Numbered from the stretch's first letter, positions 7,918 through 15,757 are shown. The stretch is 64,000 nucleotides of DNA from an uncultured Pelagimonas sp. (GCA_947497905.1 CANMIH010000002.1:372001-436000); one strand, 5' to 3'. The notes: generated by a model not told the origin, from the sequence alone. Program-made: numbers and translations.

Positions 7918-7966
7918 CTGGGGCATTGCCCCAGACCCCAGAGTATTTTCGAAAAAGAGAAGAGAC
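7918..7966 (+). repeat. Intergenic GC-hairpin/GAGTATTTT element, copy 1
   Basis: GGGGCATTGCCCC hairpin, then ACCCCAGAGTATTTTCG and an A/G-rich tail AAAAAGAGAAGAG that ends one base before the phnL start and supplies its ribosome binding region. The same architecture recurs at 50961-51023 and, inverted, at 19269-19330. Confidence 0.6.
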
Positions 7967-7967
7967 G

Positions 7968-8651
7968 ATGATCGAGATTTCGAACGTTTCAAAGACCTTC
8001 ACCCTGCACAATCAGGGCAGCGCGGTGATCCAGGTGATGGATGGGGCGCAGCTCAGTGTGGCGGCGGGCGAATGTGTGGCGCTGACCGGATCGTCCGGCG
8101 CGGGCAAATCGACCCTGATGCGGATGATCTATGGCAATTATCTGGCGGCCTCGGGTCGGATCCTTGTAGGGGATGTGGACGTGGCCACAGCCGAGCCGCG
8201 TGAGATCATCCAGTTGCGCCGCGAGGTTCTGGGCTATGTGAGCCAGTTCCTGCGGGTGGTGCCCCGCGTGGCGACGCTGGATGTTGTGGCCGAGCCCCTG
8301 TTGTCGCTGGGGGTGCCTGCGGAAGACGCCGAGGCGCGCGCGCGGGATCTTTTGGCGCAGCTGCGCATCCCCGAGCGGCTCTGGAGCCTCTCCCCCACCA
8401 CCTTTTCAGGCGGTGAGCAGCAGCGTGTGAACATTGCCCGCGGCTTTGCTCATACCTATCCGGCGATGTTGCTGGATGAACCCACAGCCTCGCTGGATGC
8501 GCAGAACCGCGAGACGGTTTTGTCGCTGATCGAAGAGGCGAAATCGCGCGGGGCGGCCATCATCGGGATTTTCCATGATGAGGCCGCGCGCGATCGGGTC
8601 TGTGACCGCGAGATCAATGTTTCTGACTTCACCCCAAAGGCGGCGGCGTGA
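7968..8651 (+). CDS. phnL: PhnL, ABC-type ATPase of C-P lyase
   Basis: 227 residues. It has a Walker A GSSGAGKST at residues 41-49, a signature FSGGEQQRVNIAR, a Walker B MLLDEPTAS and a switch histidine in GIFHDE. PhnL works with PhnG, PhnH and PhnI in forming ribose 1-phosphonate 5-triphosphate and binds over PhnK in the core complex. The ATG at 7968 gives the usual MIEISNVSKTFTLHNQG start. A frame continuing upstream is part of the intergenic repeat and was rejected. The stop overlaps the phnN start. Confidence 0.94.
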   Translation: MIEISNVSKTFTLHNQGSAVIQVMDGAQLSVAAGECVALTGSSGAGKSTLMRMIYGNYLAASGRILVGDVDVATAEPREIIQLRREVLGYVSQFLRVVPRVATLDVVAEPLLSLGVPAEDAEARARDLLAQLRIPERLWSLSPTTFSGGEQQRVNIARGFAHTYPAMLLDEPTASLDAQNRETVLSLIEEAKSRGAAIIGIFHDEAARDRVCDREINVSDFTPKAAA

Positions 8652-9196
8652 TGGCAGAGGGGCGGTTCATCGCGGTTGTTGGGCCGTCGGGGGTTGGCAA
8701 AGACAGCGTCATGACGGCGCTGGCCGCTGCGGACCCTCGGTTTGCTCTGCTGACCCGGGTGATCACCCGTGATCCCGAGGCCGGTGGCGAGGACTATATT
8801 CCGGTGACGGACGCGGAATTCCTGCGCCGTGAAGCTGCGGGTGAGTTTGTGTTGAGCTGGCGGGCGCATGGGCTGTGTTATGGCGTGCCAAACACGGTGC
8901 GGGATCAATTGGCAGCGGGGCAGGATGTTCTCGCCAATCTGTCGCGTGGCATGCTTGTGGATGCTGATCTGCGGTTCAAGCGGTTTTGCGTGTTGTCTCT
9001 GACCGCACCGGACGAGGTTCTGGCCGCGCGGTTGGCCGGTCGCGGGCGTGAAAGTGCCGAGGATATTGCGGCACGGCTGCGTCGGTCGCGGTTCGATATT
9101 CCAGCAGGCCTGCCGATCATCGAGATCGACAATTCCGGCCCGCTGGATCAGACGGTGCGCGCTATCCGCGACGCGCTTCAGGCTGAGAGGGTGTAG
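8651..9196 (+). CDS. phnN: PhnN, ribose 1,5-bisphosphate phosphokinase
   Basis: 181 residues. It phosphorylates ribose 1,5-bisphosphate to PRPP, returning the pathway product to nucleotide synthesis. It is guanylate-kinase-like, with P-loop GPSGVGKD at residues 11-18, then TRVITRDPEAGGEDYIPV. The ATG at 8651 overlaps the phnL stop; a GTG one codon earlier is possible. Its 3' end overlaps the convergent DUF1045 gene by 19 bp. Confidence 0.92.
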   Translation: MAEGRFIAVVGPSGVGKDSVMTALAAADPRFALLTRVITRDPEAGGEDYIPVTDAEFLRREAAGEFVLSWRAHGLCYGVPNTVRDQLAAGQDVLANLSRGMLVDADLRFKRFCVLSLTAPDEVLAARLAGRGRESAEDIAARLRRSRFDIPAGLPIIEIDNSGPLDQTVRAIRDALQAERV

Positions 9197-9864
9197 CGGT
9201 GCAGCTCGTGGAACCGGCCCTGTTCGTCTTCTCCGCAGAGCGTCAGAGCATCGACGCGGAAGGGGTCGACGAGATGCGGGGCCAGATGCGGCAGCAGCGC
9301 GGCATGGGTCTGTTCCGCGTGTTGTTTCGTGAGCCTGCCGCTCAGCGTGATGTGAAATTTGAATTGGTCCATCACGTAGGGGTAGCCCCACTGGGTCAGA
9401 AGCGCGTCCTGACGTGGGCTCAACCGGCTTTTGCGGCGCTTCTCAAGCTCTGCTTCGGTGGGCGCGGCGCGGAAGCGGTCGAGCGATTTGACCATGGTCG
9501 CGGCCAGATCGGCCAGCTGGGTGGTGTCGCCGGTGGGAATGAGCGCAAGGAAGCTGCCCAACCGGGCCAGTTCAAGCGGGCCGGTGGTGGCCGGATTGCA
9601 GGATTTGCACAGCGCAGCAAAGGCGCCGTTCAACTCTTCATATGTCGTGCCCTCCGCCAGCCGGAAGGGCGGTTTGATCGTGCCATGCAGCCCGTATTTG
9701 CGGGGCGTGGCGGTGATGTCATGCGCGGGGGCGGGCAGGCCGTCCACCTCGGGCGCAACAGTTTCGCGGCCTGTGGCGGCATCCCAGCCAAGCCAGGCCG
9801 CACCAAATTCGGACAAGGGACCCTCAGGCAGGGTCAGATAGATGGCGTAACGGGAGAAATCCAT
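9178..9864 (-). CDS. DUF1045 protein, phosphonate-cluster associated
   Basis: 228 residues of the DUF1045 family, which is regularly found in C-P lyase clusters of alphaproteobacteria but has no firm function. Two HxT/S motifs, GLHGTIKPP (about residue 58) and KFHITLSG (about 170), fit the 2H phosphoesterase fold. A role as the cyclic phosphodiesterase otherwise done by PhnP is possible, since no phnP is visible here. The start ATG is preceded by GAGG at 5 nt and shares the CATG at 9862-9865 with the phnM start codon on the other strand. Confidence 0.85.
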   Translation of the reverse strand: MDFSRYAIYLTLPEGPLSEFGAAWLGWDAATGRETVAPEVDGLPAPAHDITATPRKYGLHGTIKPPFRLAEGTTYEELNGAFAALCKSCNPATTGPLELARLGSFLALIPTGDTTQLADLAATMVKSLDRFRAAPTEAELEKRRKSRLSPRQDALLTQWGYPYVMDQFKFHITLSGRLTKQHAEQTHAALLPHLAPHLVDPFRVDALTLCGEDEQGRFHELHRYTLSA

Positions 9865-11068
9865 GACAACCTCGGTTCTTGAAGCCCCCGCAGCGGCGGC
9901 AGGCAGTTCGGCCAACGGCACATCGGTGACCGCTGGATTTGTTTTGGCGAATGCCACACTGGTGTTGCCAGAGGCAACCATGACCGGCTGGGTACAGGTT
10001 GAAGGTGACAGGATTGTTGCACTGGGCGAGGGCCACGAGGTTCCTGCCGGTGCCATCGACTGTCAGGGCGATTTTATTGCCCCGGGTCTGGTTGAATTGC
10101 ACACCGACAATCTGGAGCGCCATATCGAGCCACGTCCCGGTGTTGACTGGCCACATGCCTCGGCGATTGTGGCGCATGACGCCGAGCTGGCCTCGACCGG
10201 GATCACCACGGTGTTTGATGCCATGCGCGTAGGATCGATCCCACGCGGCAAGGGGCGCTATGTGAAATATGCGCGGTCGCTGGCCAGTGAGTTGCTGGAG
10301 TTGCGGGCCAAAGACATGCTGAAGATCAGCCATTTTCTGCACCTACGCGCTGAGGTCTGTTCTGAAACACTGGCGGAGGAGCTGGCCGAGTTCGGCGAAG
10401 AGGATCGCGTGGGTCTGGTTAGTGTGATGGATCACACGCCGGGGCAGCGGCAGTTCCGCGATATCAAAAAGCTTGAGCAATATGTCAAAAGCAAACGCGG
10501 CATGAGCGACGATGAGTTTCTGGAGCACGTGGCCGAGTTGAAGGCGATGCGGGACCGTGTGGGCGAGCTGCATGAGGCCGCGGCGGTGGCAGAGGCCGGG
10601 CGCTTTGGCGCGACCCTTGCCAGCCACGATGACACCACACGAGGGCAGGTTGAAACCTCGGCCCAATATGGCATCAAGCTGGCCGAGTTTCCGACCACGG
10701 TTGAGGCAGCGCAGGCCTGTCATGATCATGGCATTGCAGTGATGATGGGGGCCCCAAACCTGATCCGGGGGGGATCACATTCCGGCAATGTGGCGGCCTC
10801 TGAGCTGGCCGAGCTGGATCTGCTGGACATTGTGTCATCGGATTATGTCCCTGCCGCGCTGCTGCAAGCGGCGGTGAAGCTGGGTGACATCTGGCAGGAT
10901 CTGCCGCGTGGGATTGCCACCGTGACCAAGACTCCAGCCGAAGCCGTTGGCCTGACGGATCGTGGTGTGGTGGCGCCGGGCATGCGTGCCGATCTGATCC
11001 GTTTCCGACTGGCCGGGACCGTGCCGATGCTGCGTGGGGTCTGGTCGCGCGGTGTGGCGGTGGCCTGA
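9863..11068 (+). CDS. phnM: PhnM, methylphosphonate triphosphate diphosphatase
   Basis: 401-residue amidohydrolase. It removes diphosphate from alpha-D-ribose 1-methylphosphonate 5-triphosphate, producing the PhnJ substrate. The HTDNLERH metal motif is at residues 80-87, with SHDDTT and MGAPNLIRGGSHSGNVAA further on. The ATG has GGGAG 6 nt upstream. The first 20 residues (A/S/G-rich) are not found in E. coli PhnM, so a GTG at 9926 is an alternative. It is divergent from DUF1045 with zero spacing, so its promoter must lie inside that gene, or the transcript continues from phnN through the antisense DUF1045 gene. Confidence 0.93.
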   Translation: MTTSVLEAPAAAAGSSANGTSVTAGFVLANATLVLPEATMTGWVQVEGDRIVALGEGHEVPAGAIDCQGDFIAPGLVELHTDNLERHIEPRPGVDWPHASAIVAHDAELASTGITTVFDAMRVGSIPRGKGRYVKYARSLASELLELRAKDMLKISHFLHLRAEVCSETLAEELAEFGEEDRVGLVSVMDHTPGQRQFRDIKKLEQYVKSKRGMSDDEFLEHVAELKAMRDRVGELHEAAAVAEAGRFGATLASHDDTTRGQVETSAQYGIKLAEFPTTVEAAQACHDHGIAVMMGAPNLIRGGSHSGNVAASELAELDLLDIVSSDYVPAALLQAAVKLGDIWQDLPRGIATVTKTPAEAVGLTDRGVVAPGMRADLIRFRLAGTVPMLRGVWSRGVAVA

Positions 11069-11410
11069 GCCCGTCTGAGGGAGGGACGGACGCTTGTTGC
11101 CTGTGGCAACCTCGCCCCGCCCACCCTCCCCCTCTCACCGGTGCATGTGGGAACGCCGCCGACAGCCAAAGACTGCGGCGGTGTTGCCAGTTTAAGGAAA
11201 GCGGTGGCCACCGACGGGGTGGATCAGGTTGCGAGGGTGCCAAGTCCCGCGCGCTCAGGGCGTCCCCCTGCATGAGATGTGCACATCTGACAGGCCCCTG
11301 AGCGGGGAATGATCCGATGTTGTTTGGTACCGGGGGAGAGTTTCTGTGAGTGCGGTAAAGGGAGGATTTGGCCGCCGTGCGATGGTCAGGGAACGCCTTC
11401 CCCCGCGATA
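11069..11410. other. Structured convergent spacer, possible ncRNA
   Basis: 342 bp between the 3' ends of phnM and the YcaQ-like gene. It contains successive hairpins: GTTGCC-tgt-GGCAAC (about 11096-11110), CGCCGC...GCGGCG (about 11155-11181), the palindrome CGGTGGCCACCG (11202-11213), and a long imperfect palindrome at 11252-11304 whose arms CGCTCAGGG/CCCTGAGCG enclose CCTG/CAGG and the 14-bp palindrome AGATGTGCACATCT (11275-11288). No coding frame is convincing. It does not match SRP, RNase P, tmRNA or cobalamin riboswitch motifs that I know. Confidence 0.4.
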
Positions 11411-12601
11411 CTATCTTTTCCAGGCAGGTGCCCATGTGATCTGGTCAAGACCCGCAAATCGGGCGACGCGGGTAAGCTCGGCTTCTAATCTGCTCTGACG
11501 CGCATCGCCCCAGCGCACCCCGGTCTCAGGCCAGAGCGCGGTGACATTAAGCGCACCTGTTTTGCGGTCTGCGCTCATGTCGATCCGCCCGACCAAACGA
11601 TCCCCCTCCATGAGCGGGAAAACATAATAGCCATATTGGCGTTTGGCGGCGGGGACAAAGATTTCGATCCGGTAGTGGAAGCCAAACAGGCGTTCGGCGC
11701 GCTTGCGGTCGCGCAGGGCCGGGTCAAAGGGGCTGAGCACGCGCATGCGTTTGGGTGCAGTCGGTGCCTCTTCGGCTGCTGAGACCACATTGGGACGGGC
11801 CAGAGCGTTGCGCTGAGTGCCGTCTGTCCCCGTAATCTCAACCTCGATCAACCGACCGGCGGCGCGTTCCCTCTCGGCCCAGGATTTGACCTCCGCTGGG
11901 CGCAGGGTGTCCCAGAAGGCGGCGAGCTCACCCGGCGTGGCAAAGCCCAGTCGATCAAGGGCGGCGTTGTTGAGCCAATCCGCAGCCTGATCTTCGGGGG
12001 GGAGGTTTGTGTGCTCGGTGGGGATCACCCGTTCGGTCAGGTCATAGATCTTGCGAAAGGCCTCGCGGCGGGTCACCGCCAGCGATCCGCTGCGCCAGAG
12101 ATATTCCAGTGCGGTTTTTGACGGGTGCCAATCCCACCATCCGCCAGATTTGCGTGTTTCACCTTCGCCCACATCTGAAGACGAGCAGGGGCCGCCGTCG
12201 CGGATGCGGGTCAGAACCTCGTCGAATTTCTGGGTGAACCCCTCACGCCGGTCTTTGCTCCAGCGGCGTTGCAGGCGTTCGGCATCCCGTGCAAAGCGCA
12301 TCTGCCAATAGGGGTAGAAGGCCATGGGGATCACAGCCGCGTCGTGTGTCCAGTGTTCAAACACCGCGCGGTCGCGCTCCAGAAGCGGTGCAAGATGCGC
12401 AGGGCGATAGGACTGGCGACGTGAAAACAGGACCATGTGATGCGCCCGTTCAACGGTGCGCACGCTGTCGAGCTGAACAAATCCCAGACGGGTGATCAGA
12501 TCCGCAAGATCCGAGCCTTTGGCCGGGCCGGTGGGCGGTTCGGCCAGCGCGTGTTTGTGCAAGAACAGGCGACGCGCCTGGGCATTGTCCAGACGCAGCA
12601 T
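11411..12601 (-). CDS. YcaQ/AlkX-type winged-helix DNA glycosylase
   Basis: 396 residues of the HTH_42 family that includes E. coli YcaQ (AlkX), which removes bulky N-alkyl adducts and unhooks interstrand crosslinks. The catalytic-type QxD motif is visible as QLDSVRTVERAHH (Q43, D45), with LGFVQ before it. Later WDWHPSKTALEYLWRSG and FGFHYRIEIFVPAAKRQYGYYVFPLMEGDRLVGR-type blocks are family hallmarks. The stop of the upstream LacI gene lies 3 bp before this start, so the two are co-transcribed. The substrate of this homologue is inferred. Confidence 0.85.
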   Translation of the reverse strand: MLRLDNAQARRLFLHKHALAEPPTGPAKGSDLADLITRLGFVQLDSVRTVERAHHMVLFSRRQSYRPAHLAPLLERDRAVFEHWTHDAAVIPMAFYPYWQMRFARDAERLQRRWSKDRREGFTQKFDEVLTRIRDGGPCSSSDVGEGETRKSGGWWDWHPSKTALEYLWRSGSLAVTRREAFRKIYDLTERVIPTEHTNLPPEDQAADWLNNAALDRLGFATPGELAAFWDTLRPAEVKSWAERERAAGRLIEVEITGTDGTQRNALARPNVVSAAEEAPTAPKRMRVLSPFDPALRDRKRAERLFGFHYRIEIFVPAAKRQYGYYVFPLMEGDRLVGRIDMSADRKTGALNVTALWPETGVRWGDARQSRLEAELTRVARFAGLDQITWAPAWKR

Positions 12602-12604
12602 GGA

Positions 12605-13669
12605 TTATCGACGTTTCAATGTGTCGCCATGGGCGATGGTTGGGGTCAGTTCGACAATCGGGTCGAGCTCTACCTTTGGATCTTCGACGCGCTGGGCAAT
12701 GATCTGCGCCGCCCGCATGCCAATTTCGCTGCGGCAGGCATCCATGGTCGCCAGACGACGGGGCAGACCTTCTAGCAATTCAACCCCGTTGAACCCCGCC
12801 AAGCCAACGCGTCCGGGGATGTCGATGCCTTTGTCGAGCAGGTGCAACATGCCGCCCGCCGCAATCATATCGTTGGAATAATAGAGGAAATCCAGTTCAG
12901 GATCGCGCTCCAACATGGCTTCGGTCATCTCGCGCCCTTTGGCCAGAGCCGAGCCACCGGAGTAGAACTCCTGATCTGCGATCTCGACGCCTTCTTTCGC
13001 CAGAGCTTCGGTAAAGCCCTCAAACCGTTTGCGGGCGCGGTGATCCAGCGGCATCTTAGTGCCCATAAAGCCAATGCGCTGATAGCCTTGCTTCAGGATC
13101 GCTTTGGCCATCTCGCGGCCTGCGCGGCGATGGCTGATGCCCACGGCGCTGTCGATCGGATTGCCATCGGTGTCCATGATTTCAACGACCGGAATGCCGC
13201 TGGCTTTCAACATGGCGCGTGAGGCCTCGGTGTGTTCCAGACCGGCCACAATCACACCGGAGGGGCGCCAGGACAGCATCTCATACAGCACACGTTCTTC
13301 TTTTTCCGGCATATAGTCGGTCACCCCGACTACGGGCTGAAGATCGGTTTCTTCCAGAACCTTGGAAATCCCCGACATCACCTCGGGGAACACCATGTTG
13401 CGCAAGGACGGGATGACCACCGCCACCAGATTGACCCGCTGACTGGCCAGAGCGCCGGCGATCTTGTTGGGGACATAGCCAAGGGTCTTGGCGGCTTCGA
13501 GCACCTTTTCGCGTGTGGCCTGAGAGACATCGCCGCGATTGCGCAGCACCCGACTTACGGTCATTTCGGAAACGCCAGACGCTTCGGAGACATCGCGGAG
13601 CGTTAGCGGACGGGTGGCATCGTTCGGCACGGGCAAAATTCCTCTTGTACTCGAAAAACCGTAGCGCAT
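12605..13669 (-). CDS. LacI-family transcriptional regulator
   Basis: 354 residues. A LacI helix-turn-helix is at residues 23-45 (TLRDVSEASGVSEMTVSRVL) with hinge helix and GYVPNKIAGALASQ, then a periplasmic-binding-protein-like effector domain (LVAVVIPSL, GFMGTKM, DFLYYSNDMIAAGGML). The type resembles gluconate/sugar-acid regulators, but no sugar genes are adjacent, so the ligand is unknown. A GTG at residue 15 is an alternative start. It is first in a two-gene unit with the DNA glycosylase and transcribed away from the tRNA. Confidence 0.88.
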   Translation of the reverse strand: MRYGFSSTRGILPVPNDATRPLTLRDVSEASGVSEMTVSRVLRNRGDVSQATREKVLEAAKTLGYVPNKIAGALASQRVNLVAVVIPSLRNMVFPEVMSGISKVLEETDLQPVVGVTDYMPEKEERVLYEMLSWRPSGVIVAGLEHTEASRAMLKASGIPVVEIMDTDGNPIDSAVGISHRRAGREMAKAILKQGYQRIGFMGTKMPLDHRARKRFEGFTEALAKEGVEIADQEFYSGGSALAKGREMTEAMLERDPELDFLYYSNDMIAAGGMLHLLDKGIDIPGRVGLAGFNGVELLEGLPRRLATMDACRSEIGMRAAQIIAQRVEDPKVELDPIVELTPTIAHGDTLKRR

Positions 13670-13753
13670 TCAGTTGCAGAGTTACAAGATGACGAATACG
13701 CCACAGAGGCGGGATGACAAGCTCTGAATGTCCCGTTAGACAGACGGTTGGAC

Positions 13754-13830
13754 GGTCCCGTGGCTCAACTGGATAGAGCAGCCCCCTCCTAAGGGGCAGG
13801 TTGTAGGTTCGAATCCTACCGGGATCGCCA
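13754..13830 (+). tRNA. tRNA-Arg (anticodon CCU)
   Basis: Complete cloverleaf. The acceptor GGTCCCG pairs with CGGGATC (one G-U). The D stem is GCTC/GAGC, the anticodon stem GCCCC/GGGGC with loop CTCCTAA (anticodon CCT), and the T stem GTAGG/CCTAC with loop TTCGAAT. Discriminator G and encoded CCA end at 13830. It reads AGG codons. It borders a low-GC tract, the usual setting of an integration site, although no second copy of its 3' end was found. Confidence 0.97.
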
Positions 13831-14202
13831 AAATATCAATTAGTTATGATCGATTTAGGGTTTTCCCTTTGGTTCGGTGACCCGAAGTTGGAACTTTCCC
13901 GATCCGCGATACTCCAAAAGGCTTGCTAAGATACCTTCGTCTGCCGGGGGGCGTGCTCGGGGGGCGGAACTGCGTTTTTAGTAGTTGCAGAGAGTGCTGA
14001 GTAGAGAGACGAGTAGCCTAAAACACTCTTGAAATTAGTCTAAACTGAGTAATTGAATATTCAATTCGACTGTCTCGTGCGACTTTTTCCTTGAGTTTTT
14101 TCTATAATATGGGTTTATAAAAACGGCTTGCCCGTCTGCTACACAGGCAAGCCGCTGAAGGGTCTCCTTGAATGTGAGTGAAGAGGACTTTTCTAATGCA
14201 AG
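13831..14202. other. Low-GC tract downstream of tRNA-Arg
   Basis: AT-richer than its surroundings and without a convincing gene. It contains a perfect 16-bp palindrome AATTGAATATTCAATT at 14051-14066. The tract ends in two hairpins listed separately. No integrase, transposase or repeat of the tRNA 3' end was recognised. Confidence 0.5.
14115..14154 (-). terminator. Rho-independent terminator (minus strand)
   Basis: CGGCTTGCC/GGCAAGCCG, 9-bp perfect stem (14124-14154) with a 13-nt loop. On the minus strand it is followed by GTTTTTATAAA. It would stop transcripts coming from the possible small gene at 14225-14386. Confidence 0.65.
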
Positions 14203-14229
14203 AGTGATCCTCGGATTGCGAGGATCACT
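14203..14229. terminator. Perfect hairpin overlapping a small-gene stop codon
   Basis: AGTGATCCTCG (14203-14213) pairs with CGAGGATCACT (14219-14229), an 11-bp stem with a 5-nt loop. The stop codon of the minus-strand frame 14225-14386 lies in its arm. No T-run follows on the minus strand, so it may act as a processing or stability hairpin ahead of the terminator at 14115-14154. Confidence 0.5.
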
Positions 14230-14386
14230 TTACAAAGCGATTTGCCGCGCCTTTTAAGCTCCTTGTTAATCGTTGCATCATCTCGGGCGTATACTCTAAT
14301 ATTCGCTCGACGATGTTTGCTAGAAGATCTCCAGCATATTTGTTTGCAAGCGTCTGTAAGATCCATAAAAATAAAGCTTTTACCAT
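14225..14386 (-). CDS. Possible 53-residue amphipathic peptide
   Basis: Frame beginning MVKALFLWILQTLANKY, rich in Leu/Ile with regularly spaced charged residues (DLLANIVERILEY), ending in a basic tail RSLKGAANRFVK. It looks like a helical, membrane-active or protein-binding small protein. Support is a protein-like composition, two hairpins immediately after the stop, and an AGGAG sequence 14 nt upstream (too far for a normal start). The frame can be extended to an ATG at 14450-14452. A different frame on the same strand (14193-14504) is less protein-like. No family recognised. Confidence 0.4.
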   Translation of the reverse strand: MVKALFLWILQTLANKYAGDLLANIVERILEYTPEMMQRLTRSLKGAANRFVK

Positions 14387-14406
14387 GGGTGGGTTTTTGT
14401 CTCCTG

Positions 14407-14451
14407 TGTTGCTTCTGCGGTAGAGTGATTTCTCTATACACAGAAGCAACA
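14407..14451. repeat. Large hairpin, 11-bp arms
   Basis: TGTTGCTTCTG (14407-14417) and CAGAAGCAACA (14441-14451) are exact inverted repeats, and the interior GTAGAG/CTCTAT extends the stem. It lies in the 5' leader of the possible small peptide gene and ends right before AGGAG, so it could control that gene's expression, or be a remnant end of a mobile element. Confidence 0.5.
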
Positions 14452-14887
14452 TAGCCGATTTTCCGACCGGATGCTATTGAAGGATAATTCTGTTGGCTAC
14501 TCACCAGAGTGCAGTTCTGGTATATATATCCTAAAAATGTGTCAGCGAATTTTTTTGATCGTCGGTAGGGGTTTGGTTCGAGGTCTTAATGCAAAATCGC
14601 CCGTACAAATTTGAGAGTTGTGGATAACGTTGTTGATAAGTATTTCCGACTTTTTCCCGCCGGGGTGAAAATTTGAACAGTCACTTGTGGCGTGAGATCA
14701 TCAATTGCGAATCGATTGATCCCGAATTGTATCTGTGATGTTTCAACAGGTGAGGTGGATATGCAGTGCCTTTCGTTTGGGCCAGCCTTTGTGCCTCTAA
14801 CCTTCCAAATACGGGTTCACGAAGGGGCACCATACCGCAGGCCGGCTAACTAACGTGAGATCTCTTCCTGTTTTGAAAATCTTGAAA
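14452..14887. other. Low-GC intergenic region with DnaA-box-like sites
   Basis: No convincing gene. It holds TGTGGATAA (14619-14627), the exact complement of the DnaA box TTATCCACA, and TGTTGATAA (14631-14639) with one mismatch, 12 bp apart. It also has an inverted repeat ATCAAT-N9-ATTGAT (14700-14720). A 30-codon frame at 14761 preceded by GGTGAGG is too short to judge. Confidence 0.4.
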
Positions 14888-15757
14888 TCACGCGGTAGGC
14901 GGATCAAAGAACTTCCAGATATGGGCCCCGACTGGGCCAAGATCCTGATGGCTGCGTTTGCTGATGCAGATCGGTAAGGTGATGTCGCCCAACGTTGGCA
15001 AAACCATCAGATCCCCCTGCGCAATTTCCTCGGCAATCATGTGAGAGGGAAGTCGTCCCCAACCCAGACCGGCGCAGATCAGATCTTTTTTCGCGCCAAG
15101 CTCGGTCACAAACCATTTCGGCGCATCCTCCAGAAGTCCGGTATCCGGGGATTTCTCATCGGTGGATTTCACAACAACCTGTGGATGCTGGGCCAGATCT
15201 TCGCGTGTCACGGCCTGCGGATCACAGGGTATCACGTCCTTGGCGATCACCAAAGGCACCTCCATTGAGGCAATCTGCCGGTATTCCAGGGCCATATTGC
15301 GCACAGGGGCGGCAAAAATTGCCAGATCCACCTGTTCGGACAGCAACAACCGTTCACCCGAGGCCACCTCGAATTCTAGGTGCAGGGTGGTTGCTGGAAA
15401 TTGCGATCGCAGGGATTGAAGCAGGCCCGAGAGGCGTGCCACGGGAAAGATGCTGCTGACCCCCAGGCGCAGTTCGGTTTCATTTTCTCCTCGAAGGTCT
15501 TGCACAAATCCCTCAAAGCCACGGGCGTGTTTCAACAACTGCCGGATTTCAGGCAGCATGGCCTGTCCTTCCGGTGTCAGGCTGGGCCGATAGTTTGACC
15601 GGTCAAAAATCTGCACCTGCAGATGCTCTTCCATTTGTTTGACCGAATAAGACACGGCCGAGCGTGCCTTGTTGAGCTTTTCGCTGGCGAGTTGAAAACT
15701 GCCCGTGTCGATGATGGTGGTGATGACGTTGAGGTGGTCTAGATTGATCATGGTCAA
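14888..15757 (-). CDS. LysR-family transcriptional regulator
   Basis: 289 residues. An N-terminal winged helix-turn-helix (about residues 5-62, with GSFQLASEKLNKARSAVSYS) is followed by a type-2 periplasmic-binding-like effector domain (about 90-285). It is divergent from the SDR gene with 94 bp between, the usual layout for a LysR regulator and its target. A 15-bp inverted repeat at 15764-15778 lies just upstream of its start and suggests autoregulation. Inducer unknown. An ATG two codons further in is an alternative start. Confidence 0.9.
   Translation of the reverse strand: MTMINLDHLNVITTIIDTGSFQLASEKLNKARSAVSYSVKQMEEHLQVQIFDRSNYRPSLTPEGQAMLPEIRQLLKHARGFEGFVQDLRGENETELRLGVSSIFPVARLSGLLQSLRSQFPATTLHLEFEVASGERLLLSEQVDLAIFAAPVRNMALEYRQIASMEVPLVIAKDVIPCDPQAVTREDLAQHPQVVVKSTDEKSPDTGLLEDAPKWFVTELGAKKDLICAGLGWGRLPSHMIAEEIAQGDLMVLPTLGDITLPICISKRSHQDLGPVGAHIWKFFDPPTA

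Noticed and set aside
11069-11410. Cobalamin riboswitch, SRP RNA or RNase P RNA
   Set aside because: None of the conserved core sequences of these RNAs is present on either strand.
13754-14600. tRNA-Arg as a phage or island attachment site
   Set aside because: No integrase and no second copy of the tRNA 3' end could be found by reading. GGTTCGA near 14574 is too short to count. Kept only as a low-GC tract.
14600-14660. Chromosomal or plasmid replication origin
   Set aside because: Only two DnaA-type boxes, with no repA/dnaA/parAB genes or iteron array near; reported only as boxes.
14761-14853. 30-codon frame after GGTGAGG
   Set aside because: Too short and without recognisable protein features to separate from chance.
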